This document shows, in pieces, positions 1 through 7,683 of a stretch of DNA of 41,897 nucleotides. The stretch's first letter is position 1; every line of letters begins with the position of its first letter. The stretch lies in assembly GCA_009787015.1 (NCBI GenBank), contig WRGU01000048.1, positions 1 to 41,897 of the forward strand, given 5' to 3'. The notes under the pieces were generated by a model. The model saw only the letters and a program-made list of their open reading frames with translations. It did no database searches and had not been told where the DNA came from. The translations under genes were made by a program, and so were the position numbers. Origin of the DNA: Candidatus Saccharimonadota bacterium (GTDB lineage Bacteria; Patescibacteriota; Saccharimonadia; Saccharimonadales; Saccharimonadaceae).

Positions 1-179
1 GTGAAGACGGTAAAATCCCCATAAATTGTTATTTCCTGCCCACCGGCGATGGGTCCTTGGGCGGGAGTGATGTTGGTTGCTGTCATCGCATCAACTGTTG
101 CGACGAATCCGCTGAATACCATGACCGTCGACGCCGTAACTAATAATACTGACGCCAACATTTTCTTCAAACTTGCCAT
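1..179 (-). CDS. Secreted protein, N-terminal part only (IPT/TIG-like domain)
   Basis: The gene runs off the left edge, so only about 59 residues are visible. They show a signal peptide (basic MASLKK start, hydrophobic stretch, small residues near VDAMTA) and then TNITPAQGPIAGGQEITIYG, which matches the opening strand pattern of an IPT/TIG immunoglobulin-like domain (P..G...GG..ITI.G). Such domains are common in bacterial surface proteins. The start is supported by a strong AGGAGG about 11 nt upstream (191-196 on the plus strand), unlike many leaderless genes here. Full length and other domains are unknown. Confidence 0.75.
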   Translation of the reverse strand, partial: MASLKKMLASVLLVTASTVMVFSGFVATVDAMTATNITPAQGPIAGGQEITIYGDFTVF

Positions 180-239
180 TTTATATCTAACCTCCTGTTA
201 TACACACATACCCTAAACAAACCTGATGTATACATAAGG

Positions 240-267
240 ATTATAGCACTACCCCCCTATGGGTCAA
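240..267 (-). promoter_or_regulatory. Sigma70-type promoter of the IPT/TIG gene, with palindrome near the transcript start
   Basis: On the minus strand TTGACC and TATAAT are 16 nt apart, with TGC before the -10 (extended -10). The transcript would have a leader of roughly 55 nt carrying an AGGAGG site. A perfect 10-bp palindrome ATGTATACAT lies at 226-235, at the predicted transcription start, and could be an operator (inference). Confidence 0.6.
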
Positions 268-276
268 GTGTTTATT

Positions 277-759
277 TTACATTTTTTCCGTCGTCATAAG
301 GTCATGCGTGATCGCCGTCGCCAATGCGTCCGCCGCGTCGTCGGGTTTGGGGATAGTTTTGAGGTTGAGGTGGATTTTGACCATTTCCTGAACCTGGTTT
401 TTTTCGGCGCGACCATAACCGGTCAAGGTTTGTTTGATTTGCAGCGGCGTGTATTCGTGAATCGGCAAATCATTTTGCGCAGCAACGAGGATTACCACGC
501 CGCGCGCCTCGGCGACCGAAATCGCGGTGGTGATATTGCGCGCGAAAAACAATTTTTCAATCGCCATCACGTCCGGTTTGGTGGTCGCAATAATTTCCGC
601 GAGTCCATCATAAATTTCTTTCAATCGTTCGGCGATTGGCGTGTGCGGCGGCGTCGAAATCACCCCGCCGTCGATCATTTTGGGCGGCTTGCCGGCAACG
701 AAATCCACCACCCCAAAACCTAAAATTCCCGTACCCGGATCGATGCCGAGAACTCTCAC
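277..759 (-). CDS. ruvC: Holliday junction endodeoxyribonuclease RuvC
   Basis: RuvC cuts Holliday junctions symmetrically during recombination, normally loaded by RuvAB. The 160-residue length is typical. The four acidic catalytic positions are visible: D7 in VLGIDPG, E68 in MAIEKLFF, and the D140/D141...D144 cluster in KPDDAADALA near the C-terminus. It starts with GTG at 759, and this GTG overlaps the TGA stop of the upstream lamin-tail gene (GTGA, 756-759), so translation is probably coupled. ruvA and ruvB are not in the window. The pairing of a core recombination gene with a surface-protein gene is probably just compact gene packing. Confidence 0.95.
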   Translation of the reverse strand: MRVLGIDPGTGILGFGVVDFVAGKPPKMIDGGVISTPPHTPIAERLKEIYDGLAEIIATTKPDVMAIEKLFFARNITTAISVAEARGVVILVAAQNDLPIHEYTPLQIKQTLTGYGRAEKNQVQEMVKIHLNLKTIPKPDDAADALATAITHDLMTTEKM

Positions 760-2603
760 TCGACCTCCGCGGCGAAATCACGGCGACGAGTTTTTCGCGA
801 TAATTTTTGGAAAAATTGTCCGATTTCCATGCGATATTGCAGCGCCACAACCGCCAGTGTCGCCAAAACCACCCCGCCACTCGCCCATTTCCACAAATTA
901 TTTTCGCCCGGCGGATTCATTTTGACCGCATACTGCCCGGGCGCGGTCGATACGATTTTACGACAACGATTGGTTTCCGGATTACGTTCATAACCCTCGG
1001 CGCAGGGCTTCGGTCCGCTCGTGTCGCTCGCAATTTTACGGCAACGATTGGTTAGGGGATTTCGCTCATAGCCTTCCTGGCACGGCGTCAGGGTCGATTC
1101 GCTCTCCAATTTTTTGCACCGATTAGTTTCCGGATTACGATATTGCCCCGGAGCGCACGGCGCGAGCACCGCCGGTTCGACGATTTTATTGCACCGCCCG
1201 GTTTCGAGATTGCGAAAATAACCCGACTGACACGCCGGAAATTCCTGAAAAATATTACCCCCCCCCATTGTGATCACATAGGTCTGCACCCACTCGCCGT
1301 CCACCAACGCCCATGAAGTATCTTTTGATAAATTCGCGTATTCGACCGCATCGACCTCGTTCTTGCCATCGCTCGACAATAAATACACCTTGCCGGCGGT
1401 GGTTTTTGTTAGCGTCAATTCCGTATCCGCGATTTTAATAACCTTTAACGCACCAACCGGCAAAATGTCGTTGTCAAAAGCATAGTATTTCGTCGCCGAT
1501 CGATTTGTCATCAACCGACAATCCGTCAAATCCACATCGTGGTCCGCCGCATTCATAATTTCAATAAACTGCTCGTCCAGATTCGCCCCGATTTCGTTCA
1601 AACGCAGTCCCTCGCACAAATTCGGCGGCACAGGCAACGGATTCGCCGCACCCGGCGTTGGCGTAAAAATTTCCTGCCACTCTTCACCAATCAACGCCCA
1701 CGCCGAACCGGATTTTAACTTGCTGTACGACACGCAATCTTCCTCGACCAAACCATAAATCGACAAAATACAAACCGTACCGCCGGTTGTTTTATTTAAT
1801 TTCAGCGTCGTATCGATAATTTTAACCACACGAAATGCCGCCGCATCCAAAAATTCCGCACCAAAATTCCACATTTTCGACCCGCTCGGGGGATTGCCGC
1901 TCTCGTTATATGTGATAATCAGGCAACCAGCCAGATTTAGCGGTACAGCGGTCGGATTAAAAATCTCAATAAATTTGTCGTTTTCATCAACATTCGCAAC
2001 AATTTCCGTGATTTTCAGCTCCGCACAAGCATTCCCCGTTGGTTCTATCGGCTCTGTCGGCGGTTCAGGATCAGTATCGCCGCCATCACCTGGCTCGGGA
2101 TCAGGATCAGGATCAACCGGCGGTTTGACAACCTGTTCATTCGCCGCACCCGGCGTCGAATTCGCATTTTGCCAAATCCCACCGATCAACGCCCACGATT
2201 TATTTGCACTTTGCTTGTTGTAAATCACTTCGTCAACCACACCATCCGCCGACAAAATACGAATTGTGCCGCCGGTTGTTTTATTTAATTTCAGCGTCGT
2301 ATCCGTAATTTTAACCGCGCGATATTGCCCCGCGTCCAGAATTTCTGCGCCAAAAGCCCACGTTTTTGAACCACTCGGAGGATTTCCGCCCTCGTTCAAT
2401 GTAATAATTTGACACCCAGTTAAATCCATCGGCGCGGCGGTTGAATTGAAAATTTCAATAAATCTATCGACTTCATCAACATTCGCGAGAATTTCCGTCA
2501 ATTTCAAACCCGCACAACCCTCTGCAATCGCTCCCGCCCGCACCGGCAATTGCACCGCAATTAACACTAATGTTATGACAATTACCCAAGCAATTTTCTT
2601 CAT
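756..2603 (-). CDS. Exported lamin-tail-domain (LTD) surface protein with four Cys-rich C-terminal repeats
   Basis: The 615-residue protein has an N-terminal signal peptide, then three copies of a lamin-tail domain (about residues 28-150, 190-310 and 325-440), each with the pattern L.(I/L)NEI.AN.DE..(R/K)FIEI.N....P.(D/N)L.GC and a Ser-Trp-Ala-Leu (SWAL/AWAL) element near its end. A Pro/Asp/Glu-rich linker separates the first two. Four short repeats follow, of the form C..GY.RNPETNRC.KI, which probably form disulfides outside the cell. A single membrane helix (WASGGVVLATLAVVAL) and a basic tail end the protein. It is likely a membrane-anchored surface protein; its ligand is unknown. A G9 tract at 1258-1266 lies in the third LTD domain (codes for MGGGN). 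The promoter places the -10 6 nt before the ATG. Confidence 0.85.
   Translation of the reverse strand: MKKIAWVIVITLVLIAVQLPVRAGAIAEGCAGLKLTEILANVDEVDRFIEIFNSTAAPMDLTGCQIITLNEGGNPPSGSKTWAFGAEILDAGQYRAVKITDTTLKLNKTTGGTIRILSADGVVDEVIYNKQSANKSWALIGGIWQNANSTPGAANEQVVKPPVDPDPDPEPGDGGDTDPEPPTEPIEPTGNACAELKITEIVANVDENDKFIEIFNPTAVPLNLAGCLIITYNESGNPPSGSKMWNFGAEFLDAAAFRVVKIIDTTLKLNKTTGGTVCILSIYGLVEEDCVSYSKLKSGSAWALIGEEWQEIFTPTPGAANPLPVPPNLCEGLRLNEIGANLDEQFIEIMNAADHDVDLTDCRLMTNRSATKYYAFDNDILPVGALKVIKIADTELTLTKTTAGKVYLLSSDGKNEVDAVEYANLSKDTSWALVDGEWVQTYVITMGGGNIFQEFPACQSGYFRNLETGRCNKIVEPAVLAPCAPGQYRNPETNRCKKLESESTLTPCQEGYERNPLTNRCRKIASDTSGPKPCAEGYERNPETNRCRKIVSTAPGQYAVKMNPPGENNLWKWASGGVVLATLAVVALQYRMEIGQFFQKLSRKTRRRDFAAEVE
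1258..1266 (-). repeat. Nine-base G tract inside the lamin-tail gene
   Basis: A run of nine C on the plus strand (nine G in the coding strand) spans Gly codons around residue 450. Gain or loss of one base would shift the frame before the Cys repeats and membrane anchor. Confidence 0.8.
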
Positions 2604-2609
2604 ATAATG

Positions 2610-2637
2610 ATTTTATCACAAACGTGAAATTTGTTAA
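2610..2637 (-). promoter_or_regulatory. Leaderless promoter of the LTD gene
   Basis: Minus strand TTAACA, 16 nt, TAAAAT, then CATTAT and the ATG at 2603. With the -10 only 6 nt from the start codon the transcript should begin at or next to the A of ATG. The promoter overlaps the 3' end of the neighbouring gene. Confidence 0.65.
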
Positions 2638-3482
2638 TCTTCGTCGTCGCAAAATCCATCTTGTTCGCCAAGATCCGGAAACAACCGATAATACGATATC
2701 GGATCTATCCCTGCTTCGCCCAACGCATCACGCAATTCGCCCATCATATTCGTCATCGCCATCGCGTCTAACCCGTCCAATGTCATCATCGCATCCTCCG
2801 TGCTGCTATCTAAAGCAATCTGCCGGATAAGTTCTTTCTGATTTTTCAACTTTAATAGTTGTGCGTTTTCCGGCAATTCGAAATGTCGCCGCATGTTCGC
2901 CGCATCGTAAAATGTGAGCACTTCATCCATACAATTGCGCGACAGATATAGCGGATTCCCGTTAATGCCGTTGCTCGCCTTGACCGCGGCGTGGATAATA
3001 TATCTACCATAGGTCGGATTATTTAACCCCACCGCCGTGCCCAACGGTTCATCGCCCTTGCAATCCGTATAATTCACATGGTTGGATAGCTCCAGCGACA
3101 TTCTGCGCTTGGCGTAATTATGTCCAAATGCATTACTGATTTTACCCACCAAACCCGTGGCGGCGGCGTTAAAACATACATCTGTTTTCAAAATTTTGGC
3201 GCAACTATGATACGACGCCATGATTTGCAGCGATCGCCTCGCAATCGCTAATTTTATTTCTTTGCGTTTGGCCACGTCGGATTTTTCCATTTCAAAAATC
3301 ATTTCATCAGTTTTCGTAGGATCAGGTTCCAATTCGCCAACCTGAACAATATTGGGGATCTCCCCCTGCGTGCGAAAAACCGCATATTCGTCGTTGAATT
3401 TCCACCAAGAATCCAGGTCGACCGTAAAACCACGCGCCCCTGTTCTGGCGTCAATACACTCTAAAAACCTAAAACCAGCCAT
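2634..3482 (-). CDS. Hypothetical cytosolic protein
   Basis: I do not recognise this family. The product is 282 residues, with no signal peptide or membrane helix, an aromatic-rich N-terminus (LDSWWKFNDEYAVF), a charged central helix region (MEKSDVAKRKEIKLAIARR), a few Cys, and an acidic tail (FPDLGEQDGFCDDED). An upstream in-frame start at 3725 would run through recA and its promoter; the start at 3482 is chosen because a TACAAT -10 lies exactly 6 nt before it. The promoter is nearly identical to those of one of the 15718-18928 paralogs and of the methyltransferase at 6805, suggesting shared expression. Function is unknown. Confidence 0.75.
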   Translation of the reverse strand: MAGFRFLECIDARTGARGFTVDLDSWWKFNDEYAVFRTQGEIPNIVQVGELEPDPTKTDEMIFEMEKSDVAKRKEIKLAIARRSLQIMASYHSCAKILKTDVCFNAAATGLVGKISNAFGHNYAKRRMSLELSNHVNYTDCKGDEPLGTAVGLNNPTYGRYIIHAAVKASNGINGNPLYLSRNCMDEVLTFYDAANMRRHFELPENAQLLKLKNQKELIRQIALDSSTEDAMMTLDGLDAMAMTNMMGELRDALGEAGIDPISYYRLFPDLGEQDGFCDDED

Positions 3483-3488
3483 TTTACC

Positions 3489-3517
3489 ATTGTAGCACAC
3501 TTTGTTAAAAAAGTCAA
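3489..3517 (-). promoter_or_regulatory. Leaderless promoter for the gene at 2634-3482
   Basis: Minus strand TTGACT at 3512-3517, a 17-nt spacer ending TGTGC, TACAAT at 3489-3494, then GGTAAA and ATG. It interleaves with the recA promoter on the other strand, so the two could compete for polymerase. Confidence 0.75.
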
Positions 3518-3530
3518 TATATGATACAAT
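3502..3530 (+). promoter_or_regulatory. recA promoter
   Basis: TTGTTA at 3502-3507, 17 nt, TACAAT at 3525-3530. The leader is about 20 nt and contains AGAAGGGGG before the ATG at 3556. No LexA-type dyad was recognised. Confidence 0.6.
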
Positions 3531-3555
3531 GTTTTCATTAAAAGAAGGGGGATTT

Positions 3556-4590
3556 ATGGCGAAAAAAGATAATAAGGTTATGGGAACGAAAGCAACCGAT
3601 GACGAAGGCAAGAAAGCCGCGCTCAATTTGGCGGTCGAACAATTAAATAAGCAGTTCGGCACGGGCGCGATTATGACGCTTGGCGACGCATATAAAATTT
3701 GCGTGGAAACGATTCCGTCGGGCACGTTGTCGCTCGATTTGGCGCTCGGCGGCGGTTATCCAAAGGGTCGTGTGGTCGAAATTTACGGTCCAGAATCGTC
3801 GGGAAAGACCACTTTGACTCTGCACGCTATTGCTGAGGTTCAGAAAAATGGCGGCGCGGCGGCGTTCGTCGACGCGGAACACGCGCTCGATCCGTATTAT
3901 GCCAAGCGTTTGGGGGTCGATACGGCGAATTTGCTCGTTTCGCAACCGGACAACGGCGAACAAGCGCTCGAAATTGTGGAGACTTTGGTGCGTTCCAATG
4001 CGGTCGATTTGATCGTTTTGGATTCGGTGGCGGCGCTCGTCCCGCAAGCGGAAATCGACGGCGATATGGGCGATTCCCTACCTGGTTTACAGGCGCGGCT
4101 CATGTCGCAGGCACTGCGCAAACTGACCGCGATTATCAACAAAAGCAAGGCGACTGTTATCTTTATTAACCAAATCCGCATGAAGATCGGCGTGATGTTC
4201 GGCAATCCGGAAACCACGACTGGCGGCAACGCCCTGAAATTTTACGCGTCGCAACGCGTCGATATTCGCCGCATTGGACAGATTAAAACCGGCGAAGACG
4301 TCATCGGCAACCGCGTCCGTGTAAAAGTCGTCAAAAACAAAATTGCCCCGCCCTTCCGCCAAGCTGAATTCGACATCATGTTTAACGAAGGCATCTCCAC
4401 CACCGGCGACGTGTTGGATTTGGCGGCGGAAAATGACGTGGTGGCGAAATCCGGCGCGTTCTATAAATATAACGACGCGACTATCGGTCAGGGTCGCGAA
4501 GCGGCAAAACAATATTTGAAAGACAATCCGGAAATTTTGGCGGAAATCGACGCGAAGGTGCGCGAGAAACTGAAAAAGGACGATTTGTAA
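3556..4590 (+). CDS. recA: Recombinase RecA
   Basis: RecA forms filaments on single-stranded DNA and catalyses strand exchange. The 344-residue product has the Walker [10 protein letters not shown], the Walker B region [12 protein letters not shown], the L1/L2 region with [32 protein letters not shown], and the usual C-terminal domain. The acidic tail is short and ends in KLKKDDL. The start at 3556 is chosen for the strong AAGAAGGGGG upstream; a longer reading to 3502 would overlap the promoter. It heads a plus-strand run with dut, a 50-aa ORF and recX, gaps being 3-5 nt. Confidence 0.98.
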   Translation: MAKKDNKVMGTKATDDEGKKAALNLAVEQLNKQFGTGAIMTLGDAYKICVETIPSGTLSLDLALGGGYPKGRVVEIYGPESSGKTTLTLHAIAEVQKNGGAAAFVDAEHALDPYYAKRLGVDTANLLVSQPDNGEQALEIVETLVRSNAVDLIVLDSVAALVPQAEIDGDMGDSLPGLQARLMSQALRKLTAIINKSKATVIFINQIRMKIGVMFGNPETTTGGNALKFYASQRVDIRRIGQIKTGEDVIGNRVRVKVVKNKIAPPFRQAEFDIMFNEGISTTGDVLDLAAENDVVAKSGAFYKYNDATIGQGREAAKQYLKDNPEILAEIDAKVREKLKKDDL

Positions 4591-4595
4591 TTGTC

Positions 4596-5030
4596 ATGCG
4601 AATAAAGATCAAAAAAACGCGCGATAATGTTAGCCTGCCGAAATACCAAACATCGGGCGCAGCGGGTTTTGATCTTCATGCCGCAATTGACGAAGTCGTC
4701 ACCATTGAGCCAAACGGGATTGGCGCATTCCCGACCGGCATCGCAGTGGAAATCCCCGCGGGTTATGAACTGCAAATTCGCCCGCGCAGCGGTTTAGCGT
4801 ACAAACATCACGTAACCATGCTCAACGGCATTGGTACGATTGATTCGGATTTTCGTGGCGAAATGCAGGTTTTGCTGATTAATTATGGCAATCAGGATTT
4901 TATCGTAACGCCGAACATGCGCATCGCCCAAGGCATCGTCGCGCGCGTCGAACATGTCGAATGGCAGGAAGTAGATAATCTATCCGAAACTGATCGCGGC
5001 GAGGGCGGGTTGGGGAGTACGGGACATTGA
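4596..5030 (+). CDS. dut: Deoxyuridine 5'-triphosphate nucleotidohydrolase (dUTPase)
   Basis: Trimeric-type dUTPase, which hydrolyses dUTP to dUMP and PPi, keeping uracil out of DNA. The 144-residue length is typical. Visible motifs: motif 1 AAGFDLHA, motif 2/3 with RPRSGLAYKH and the catalytic Asp region GIGTIDSDFRGE, motif 4 MRIAQGIV, and the C-terminal motif 5 RGEGGLGSTGH that closes over the substrate. It begins 5 nt after recA and is probably co-transcribed with it. Confidence 0.96.
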   Translation: MRIKIKKTRDNVSLPKYQTSGAAGFDLHAAIDEVVTIEPNGIGAFPTGIAVEIPAGYELQIRPRSGLAYKHHVTMLNGIGTIDSDFRGEMQVLLINYGNQDFIVTPNMRIAQGIVARVEHVEWQEVDNLSETDRGEGGLGSTGH

Positions 5031-5033
5031 ACT

Positions 5034-5186
5034 ATGCGTGAAATCGAAAAAATCGCTCCCGACGACGCCGATCACGACGTGGTCGAAAACGGCCTCTGGA
5101 CCTTCGCATCCAATTTCGGAATCTCGCGCGACATGGCGGTGAGATTGGGTCACGATGTTTTGATAAATCAGAATACGAGAAAATAA
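5034..5186 (+). CDS. Small 50-residue ORF between dut and recX
   Basis: An ORF too short for standard cut-offs fills the gap exactly: it starts 3 nt after the dut stop and ends 3 nt before the recX start. The product begins MREIEKIAPDDADHDVVENG and ends in INQNTRK; it is acidic at the N-terminus with a possible amphipathic helix (ISRDMAVRLGHDVL). No family is recognised. The tight spacing favours a real gene, but a chance frame cannot be excluded. Confidence 0.55.
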   Translation: MREIEKIAPDDADHDVVENGLWTFASNFGISRDMAVRLGHDVLINQNTRK

Positions 5187-5189
5187 CTC

Positions 5190-5780
5190 ATGAAAATCAC
5201 GAAAATCTCCCCCGCCGTTAAAACCGCTGGACGATATAATGTGTTCGTCGACGAGGAATTTTCGTTCAGTCTGGACGAGTCGCAACTCGTTAAACTCGGT
5301 TTGCGGAATGGACAGGAATTTTCCGCGGAGGAACTCGCCGAATTAAAATCCGAATCGGATTTCGGAAAAAATTACATTCGGGCGGTGGATTTGATCTCGC
5401 GACGATTGCGGAGCGAACGCGAAATTCGCGATTACGCCTTTCGCAAACAATGGACCAAGGAAAACACTGCGCGCGTAATCGAGCGTTTACGCGAACGGGG
5501 ATATTTGAATGACGCCAAATTCGCCGAAAGTTTCGTGCGTTCGCGCGCTAATTTGCGAAACTTCTCGCGGCGCAAAATGGAGTTGGAATTAATGAAAAAG
5601 GGAATTTCGAAAAATATTATTGGGGAAATTCTCTCCGAATCCGACGAATTTGACGAATCGGCAGCACTCCAAAAACTGATCGCAAAAAAACGCACACATT
5701 ATACGGACGAACGAAAATTGATTGCGTATTTAATGCGGCAGGGATTTAGTTACGACGACATAAAATCCAACCTAAAGTAA
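5190..5780 (+). CDS. recX: Regulatory protein RecX
   Basis: RecX binds RecA filaments and modulates strand exchange. The 196-residue product has a short N-terminal beta region (VFVDEEFSFSLDESQLVKLGL) and then the three-helix RecX repeats, with the hallmark RRLRSEREIRDYAFRKQW, RLRERGYLNDAKFAESFVRSR and YLMRQGFSYDDIKSNLK. Its place downstream of recA supports the call. The ATG is 3 nt after the small ORF. Confidence 0.93.
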   Translation: MKITKISPAVKTAGRYNVFVDEEFSFSLDESQLVKLGLRNGQEFSAEELAELKSESDFGKNYIRAVDLISRRLRSEREIRDYAFRKQWTKENTARVIERLRERGYLNDAKFAESFVRSRANLRNFSRRKMELELMKKGISKNIIGEILSESDEFDESAALQKLIAKKRTHYTDERKLIAYLMRQGFSYDDIKSNLK

Positions 5781-5800
5781 AAGTGATTTTCCCCATAAAA

Positions 5801-5835
5801 GGGTGACACCCTTAGCCCTTCACCCTTAGCCCTTC
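5801..5835. repeat. Small palindrome followed by a 14-bp tandem duplication
   Basis: Just after recX, AAGGGTG-A-CACCCTT forms a 7-bp dyad, and ACCCTTAGCCCTTC then occurs twice head-to-tail (5808-5821 and 5822-5835). There is no T-run, so a simple intrinsic terminator is doubtful. Confidence 0.6.
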
Positions 5836-5896
5836 ACCAGCGCTATCCGACCCCGACTGGGATTGATTTACATAACCGATACTGCAGAATGTTATT

Positions 5897-6709
5897 ATGG
5901 CAATACGAGATACCGTAATAAAATCCGTGTTTTGGATGTTCAAAATACGATTGCTCATGGCTGTGATTTTTGCGGTCGCGCTCATAGGGCTATTGGTCGT
6001 GATCGCTTCTCCTCGCAACCATTCAATTAGTAACCAAAATATTGTGGAAACGAAAAAGAGCACCTTCAACGAAATGCTAGGCAATTGGAGTATATACAAC
6101 AAAAAAACCGTGCAAAAATGCACGAAAGTCACAGGATTTATACCTCAAAAATGCCATGAATACCAAGATACTTATGTTTGGACACTAAAATTTAACGATT
6201 CCGACGGATCTGAAATTTTTTGCGATTTTGAGTCAGATTACAGCAGTGATAAAGGTTTTTATGACGATATGAAAAGGTGCAACGAAAACGTTGCAGCAAG
6301 ATTAGTAAGCAAATCAACAAACGGACGTGGCACTGAATTAATTATAAACTATGACATACAAAAAGATAAAGATCTTTACCCAAAAAATTTGACTTTCGAC
6401 ACTCTTGTGCGTAAAAAAATGATTAAAAAAATCAGCGCCAACATAAAAAGCGACGATTTCGGAGATTACCTAGACGAATATTTATATTGGCGATCGAGAA
6501 CCGCTGAAAATGCAAACATAAGCGTAGGGATCTCCGGTTGTTATGCTGACGGTCAGTGTAATAATTATATTATACAATCTAGCACTGACTTCTCAATTAC
6601 AGCGTACAGCAAAAATGTAAAAAGTAACGCCAGCAGCAAGAAAAGCGATGGCGACAGACCTAATATGATAATTTTAGACAGTTACCTCGACCTCGAAAAG
6701 TTGCGCTAA
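5897..6709 (+). CDS. Membrane-anchored protein of unknown function
   Basis: The 270-residue product has one N-terminal membrane helix (LLMAVIFAVALIGLLVVIAS) after a short basic segment, so most of it should lie outside the membrane. The rest is polar and Lys/Asn-rich, with scattered Cys (VQKCTKVTGFIPQKCHEY, ISGCYADGQCNNY) that could form disulfides. Codon use is visibly AT-rich (many AAA, ATA) compared with the recA group, suggesting different origin. The family is not recognised. A CAGAAT lies 6 nt before the ATG, a weak candidate leaderless -10. Confidence 0.7.
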   Translation: MAIRDTVIKSVFWMFKIRLLMAVIFAVALIGLLVVIASPRNHSISNQNIVETKKSTFNEMLGNWSIYNKKTVQKCTKVTGFIPQKCHEYQDTYVWTLKFNDSDGSEIFCDFESDYSSDKGFYDDMKRCNENVAARLVSKSTNGRGTELIINYDIQKDKDLYPKNLTFDTLVRKKMIKKISANIKSDDFGDYLDEYLYWRSRTAENANISVGISGCYADGQCNNYIIQSSTDFSITAYSKNVKSNASSKKSDGDRPNMIILDSYLDLEKLR

Positions 6710-6715
6710 AATCGC

Positions 6716-6748
6716 ATCTTGCTACAAAGACGGTCTTTGTAGCAAGAT
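6716..6748. terminator. 16-bp perfect hairpin after the membrane protein gene (copy 1 of a pair)
   Basis: ATCTTGCTACAAAGAC at 6716-6731 is perfectly complementary to 6733-6748. It lies 6 nt after the stop codon. A poor T-stretch follows (CATTTTACTC), so termination is plausible but not certain. A near copy sits after the next gene. Confidence 0.65.
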
Positions 6749-6769
6749 CGCATTTTACTCTGTTAAGTA

Positions 6770-6798
6770 TTGATTTTTTTATTAAAGTATGCTATAAT
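6770..6798 (+). promoter_or_regulatory. Leaderless promoter of the methyltransferase gene
   Basis: TTGATT at 6770-6775, 17 nt ending ATGC, TATAAT at 6793-6798, then GGTAAG and ATG at 6805. It is the plus-strand counterpart of the promoters before the genes ending at 2634 and 15718. Confidence 0.8.
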
Positions 6799-6804
6799 GG
6801 TAAG

Positions 6805-7635
6805 ATGAGCAATTTTGAGGTGTCCCCCCCCCGATTCGAACAGCATGTCGCGGCGACTGATATTGATCGCGATAAGGAAATCAAAGTTCAGATCTGGAAC
6901 GACCAAAAAACCGTGCATTACGACAGCAGCAACCGACCCGGTTATTTCGCGGGTCGAACATACGCCGACATGATGGCGCACCTGTTTCCCGATGAGTTTG
7001 ATTTTTCCGGAACAGTTTCGAAAAGCAGCGGGCTGAGCCTGACCGAATTGTGGCGAGAACAAGCAACGCACGAAAACGTCCGTCGACGCAATGTTATGGA
7101 TCAGAATTACGCACCGCCGTATTTCGGCGGTTACAACCGCATGATGGCGGACGGCAATAATATTTTGAGTATTGGTTGCGGACCGGCAACCGGCGAAGCG
7201 CGACTGTCCATCCTACACCCCGAATTATCAGTCATGGGTATCGACATCGCCATTCGCGAACGCAACAAATTCGTCATTGGCGCGAAAGGCTTGCAAATGG
7301 CGTGCGGTGATGCCGGAAACATGCGCAACCTATTGCCCGACAATTCGATCGACGGTATTATCGAATCCCAATCCGCGACAGCCTGGACACTGGACGAAAA
7401 AGAATTGCGCAAACAAGCACGCGAAAAAAGCCGTGTGGCGAAAATTGGCGCAGTTATGCGAATAACCTGTATGCTCGATGACGACATAGTTCGCGCAAAA
7501 CAACAGATGAAACGTTATTATGGTTTTGAATCAACACTCAAAGGCATGGGGTGGGCGACCGAACTTGTCGCGCTTCATGATCCTGGCGAATATAACCTCA
7601 GTTGCGTCATGATCGCCGCCGAAAAACAACGTTAA
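6805..7635 (+). CDS. Class I SAM-dependent methyltransferase, substrate unknown
   Basis: The 276-residue product has a SAM-binding motif I ILSIGCGPATGEAR (about residues 120-133), a motif II acidic end VMGIDIA, a motif III region MACGDAGNMRNLLPDNSIDGIIESQSAT, and a C-terminal strand typical of a Rossmann methyltransferase. The N-terminal 100 residues are unusual and may recognise substrate. A nine-C run at 6824-6832 lies in codons 7-10 (VSPPR), so a one-base slip would abolish the protein. The gene is flanked by two near-identical hairpins and has its own leaderless promoter. No neighbour suggests a substrate. Confidence 0.8.
   Translation: MSNFEVSPPRFEQHVAATDIDRDKEIKVQIWNDQKTVHYDSSNRPGYFAGRTYADMMAHLFPDEFDFSGTVSKSSGLSLTELWREQATHENVRRRNVMDQNYAPPYFGGYNRMMADGNNILSIGCGPATGEARLSILHPELSVMGIDIAIRERNKFVIGAKGLQMACGDAGNMRNLLPDNSIDGIIESQSATAWTLDEKELRKQAREKSRVAKIGAVMRITCMLDDDIVRAKQQMKRYYGFESTLKGMGWATELVALHDPGEYNLSCVMIAAEKQR
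6824..6832 (+). repeat. Nine-base C tract at the start of the methyltransferase gene
   Basis: Nine consecutive C within codons 7-10. As read, the frame is open. Confidence 0.85.
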
Positions 7636-7641
7636 ACGACC

Positions 7642-7674
7642 CTTTTGCTACAAAGACAGTCTTTGTAGCAAAGG
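7642..7674. terminator. Hairpin between convergent genes (copy 2 of a pair)
   Basis: TTTGCTACAAAGAC at 7644-7657 pairs perfectly with 7659-7672, one base between the arms, and pairing extends by a wobble and a C-G pair. The core is the same as the hairpin at 6716-6748. It separates the methyltransferase stop from the convergent PRC-barrel gene, so it may work as a bidirectional terminator. Confidence 0.65.
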
Positions 7675-7683
7675 ACTGCGCGT

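Noticed and set aside
259-723. Long plus-strand ORF opposite ruvC
   Set aside because: Shadow of the conserved ruvC frame; Arg/His-rich product without family features.
3483-3725. Longer N-terminus for the gene ending at 2634
   Set aside because: It would run antisense through recA and its promoter; a clear leaderless start exists at 3482.
6815-6845. tRNA-like GATTCGAA next to the C-run
   Set aside because: It resembles a T-loop but there is no cloverleaf around it and it lies in the methyltransferase coding frame.
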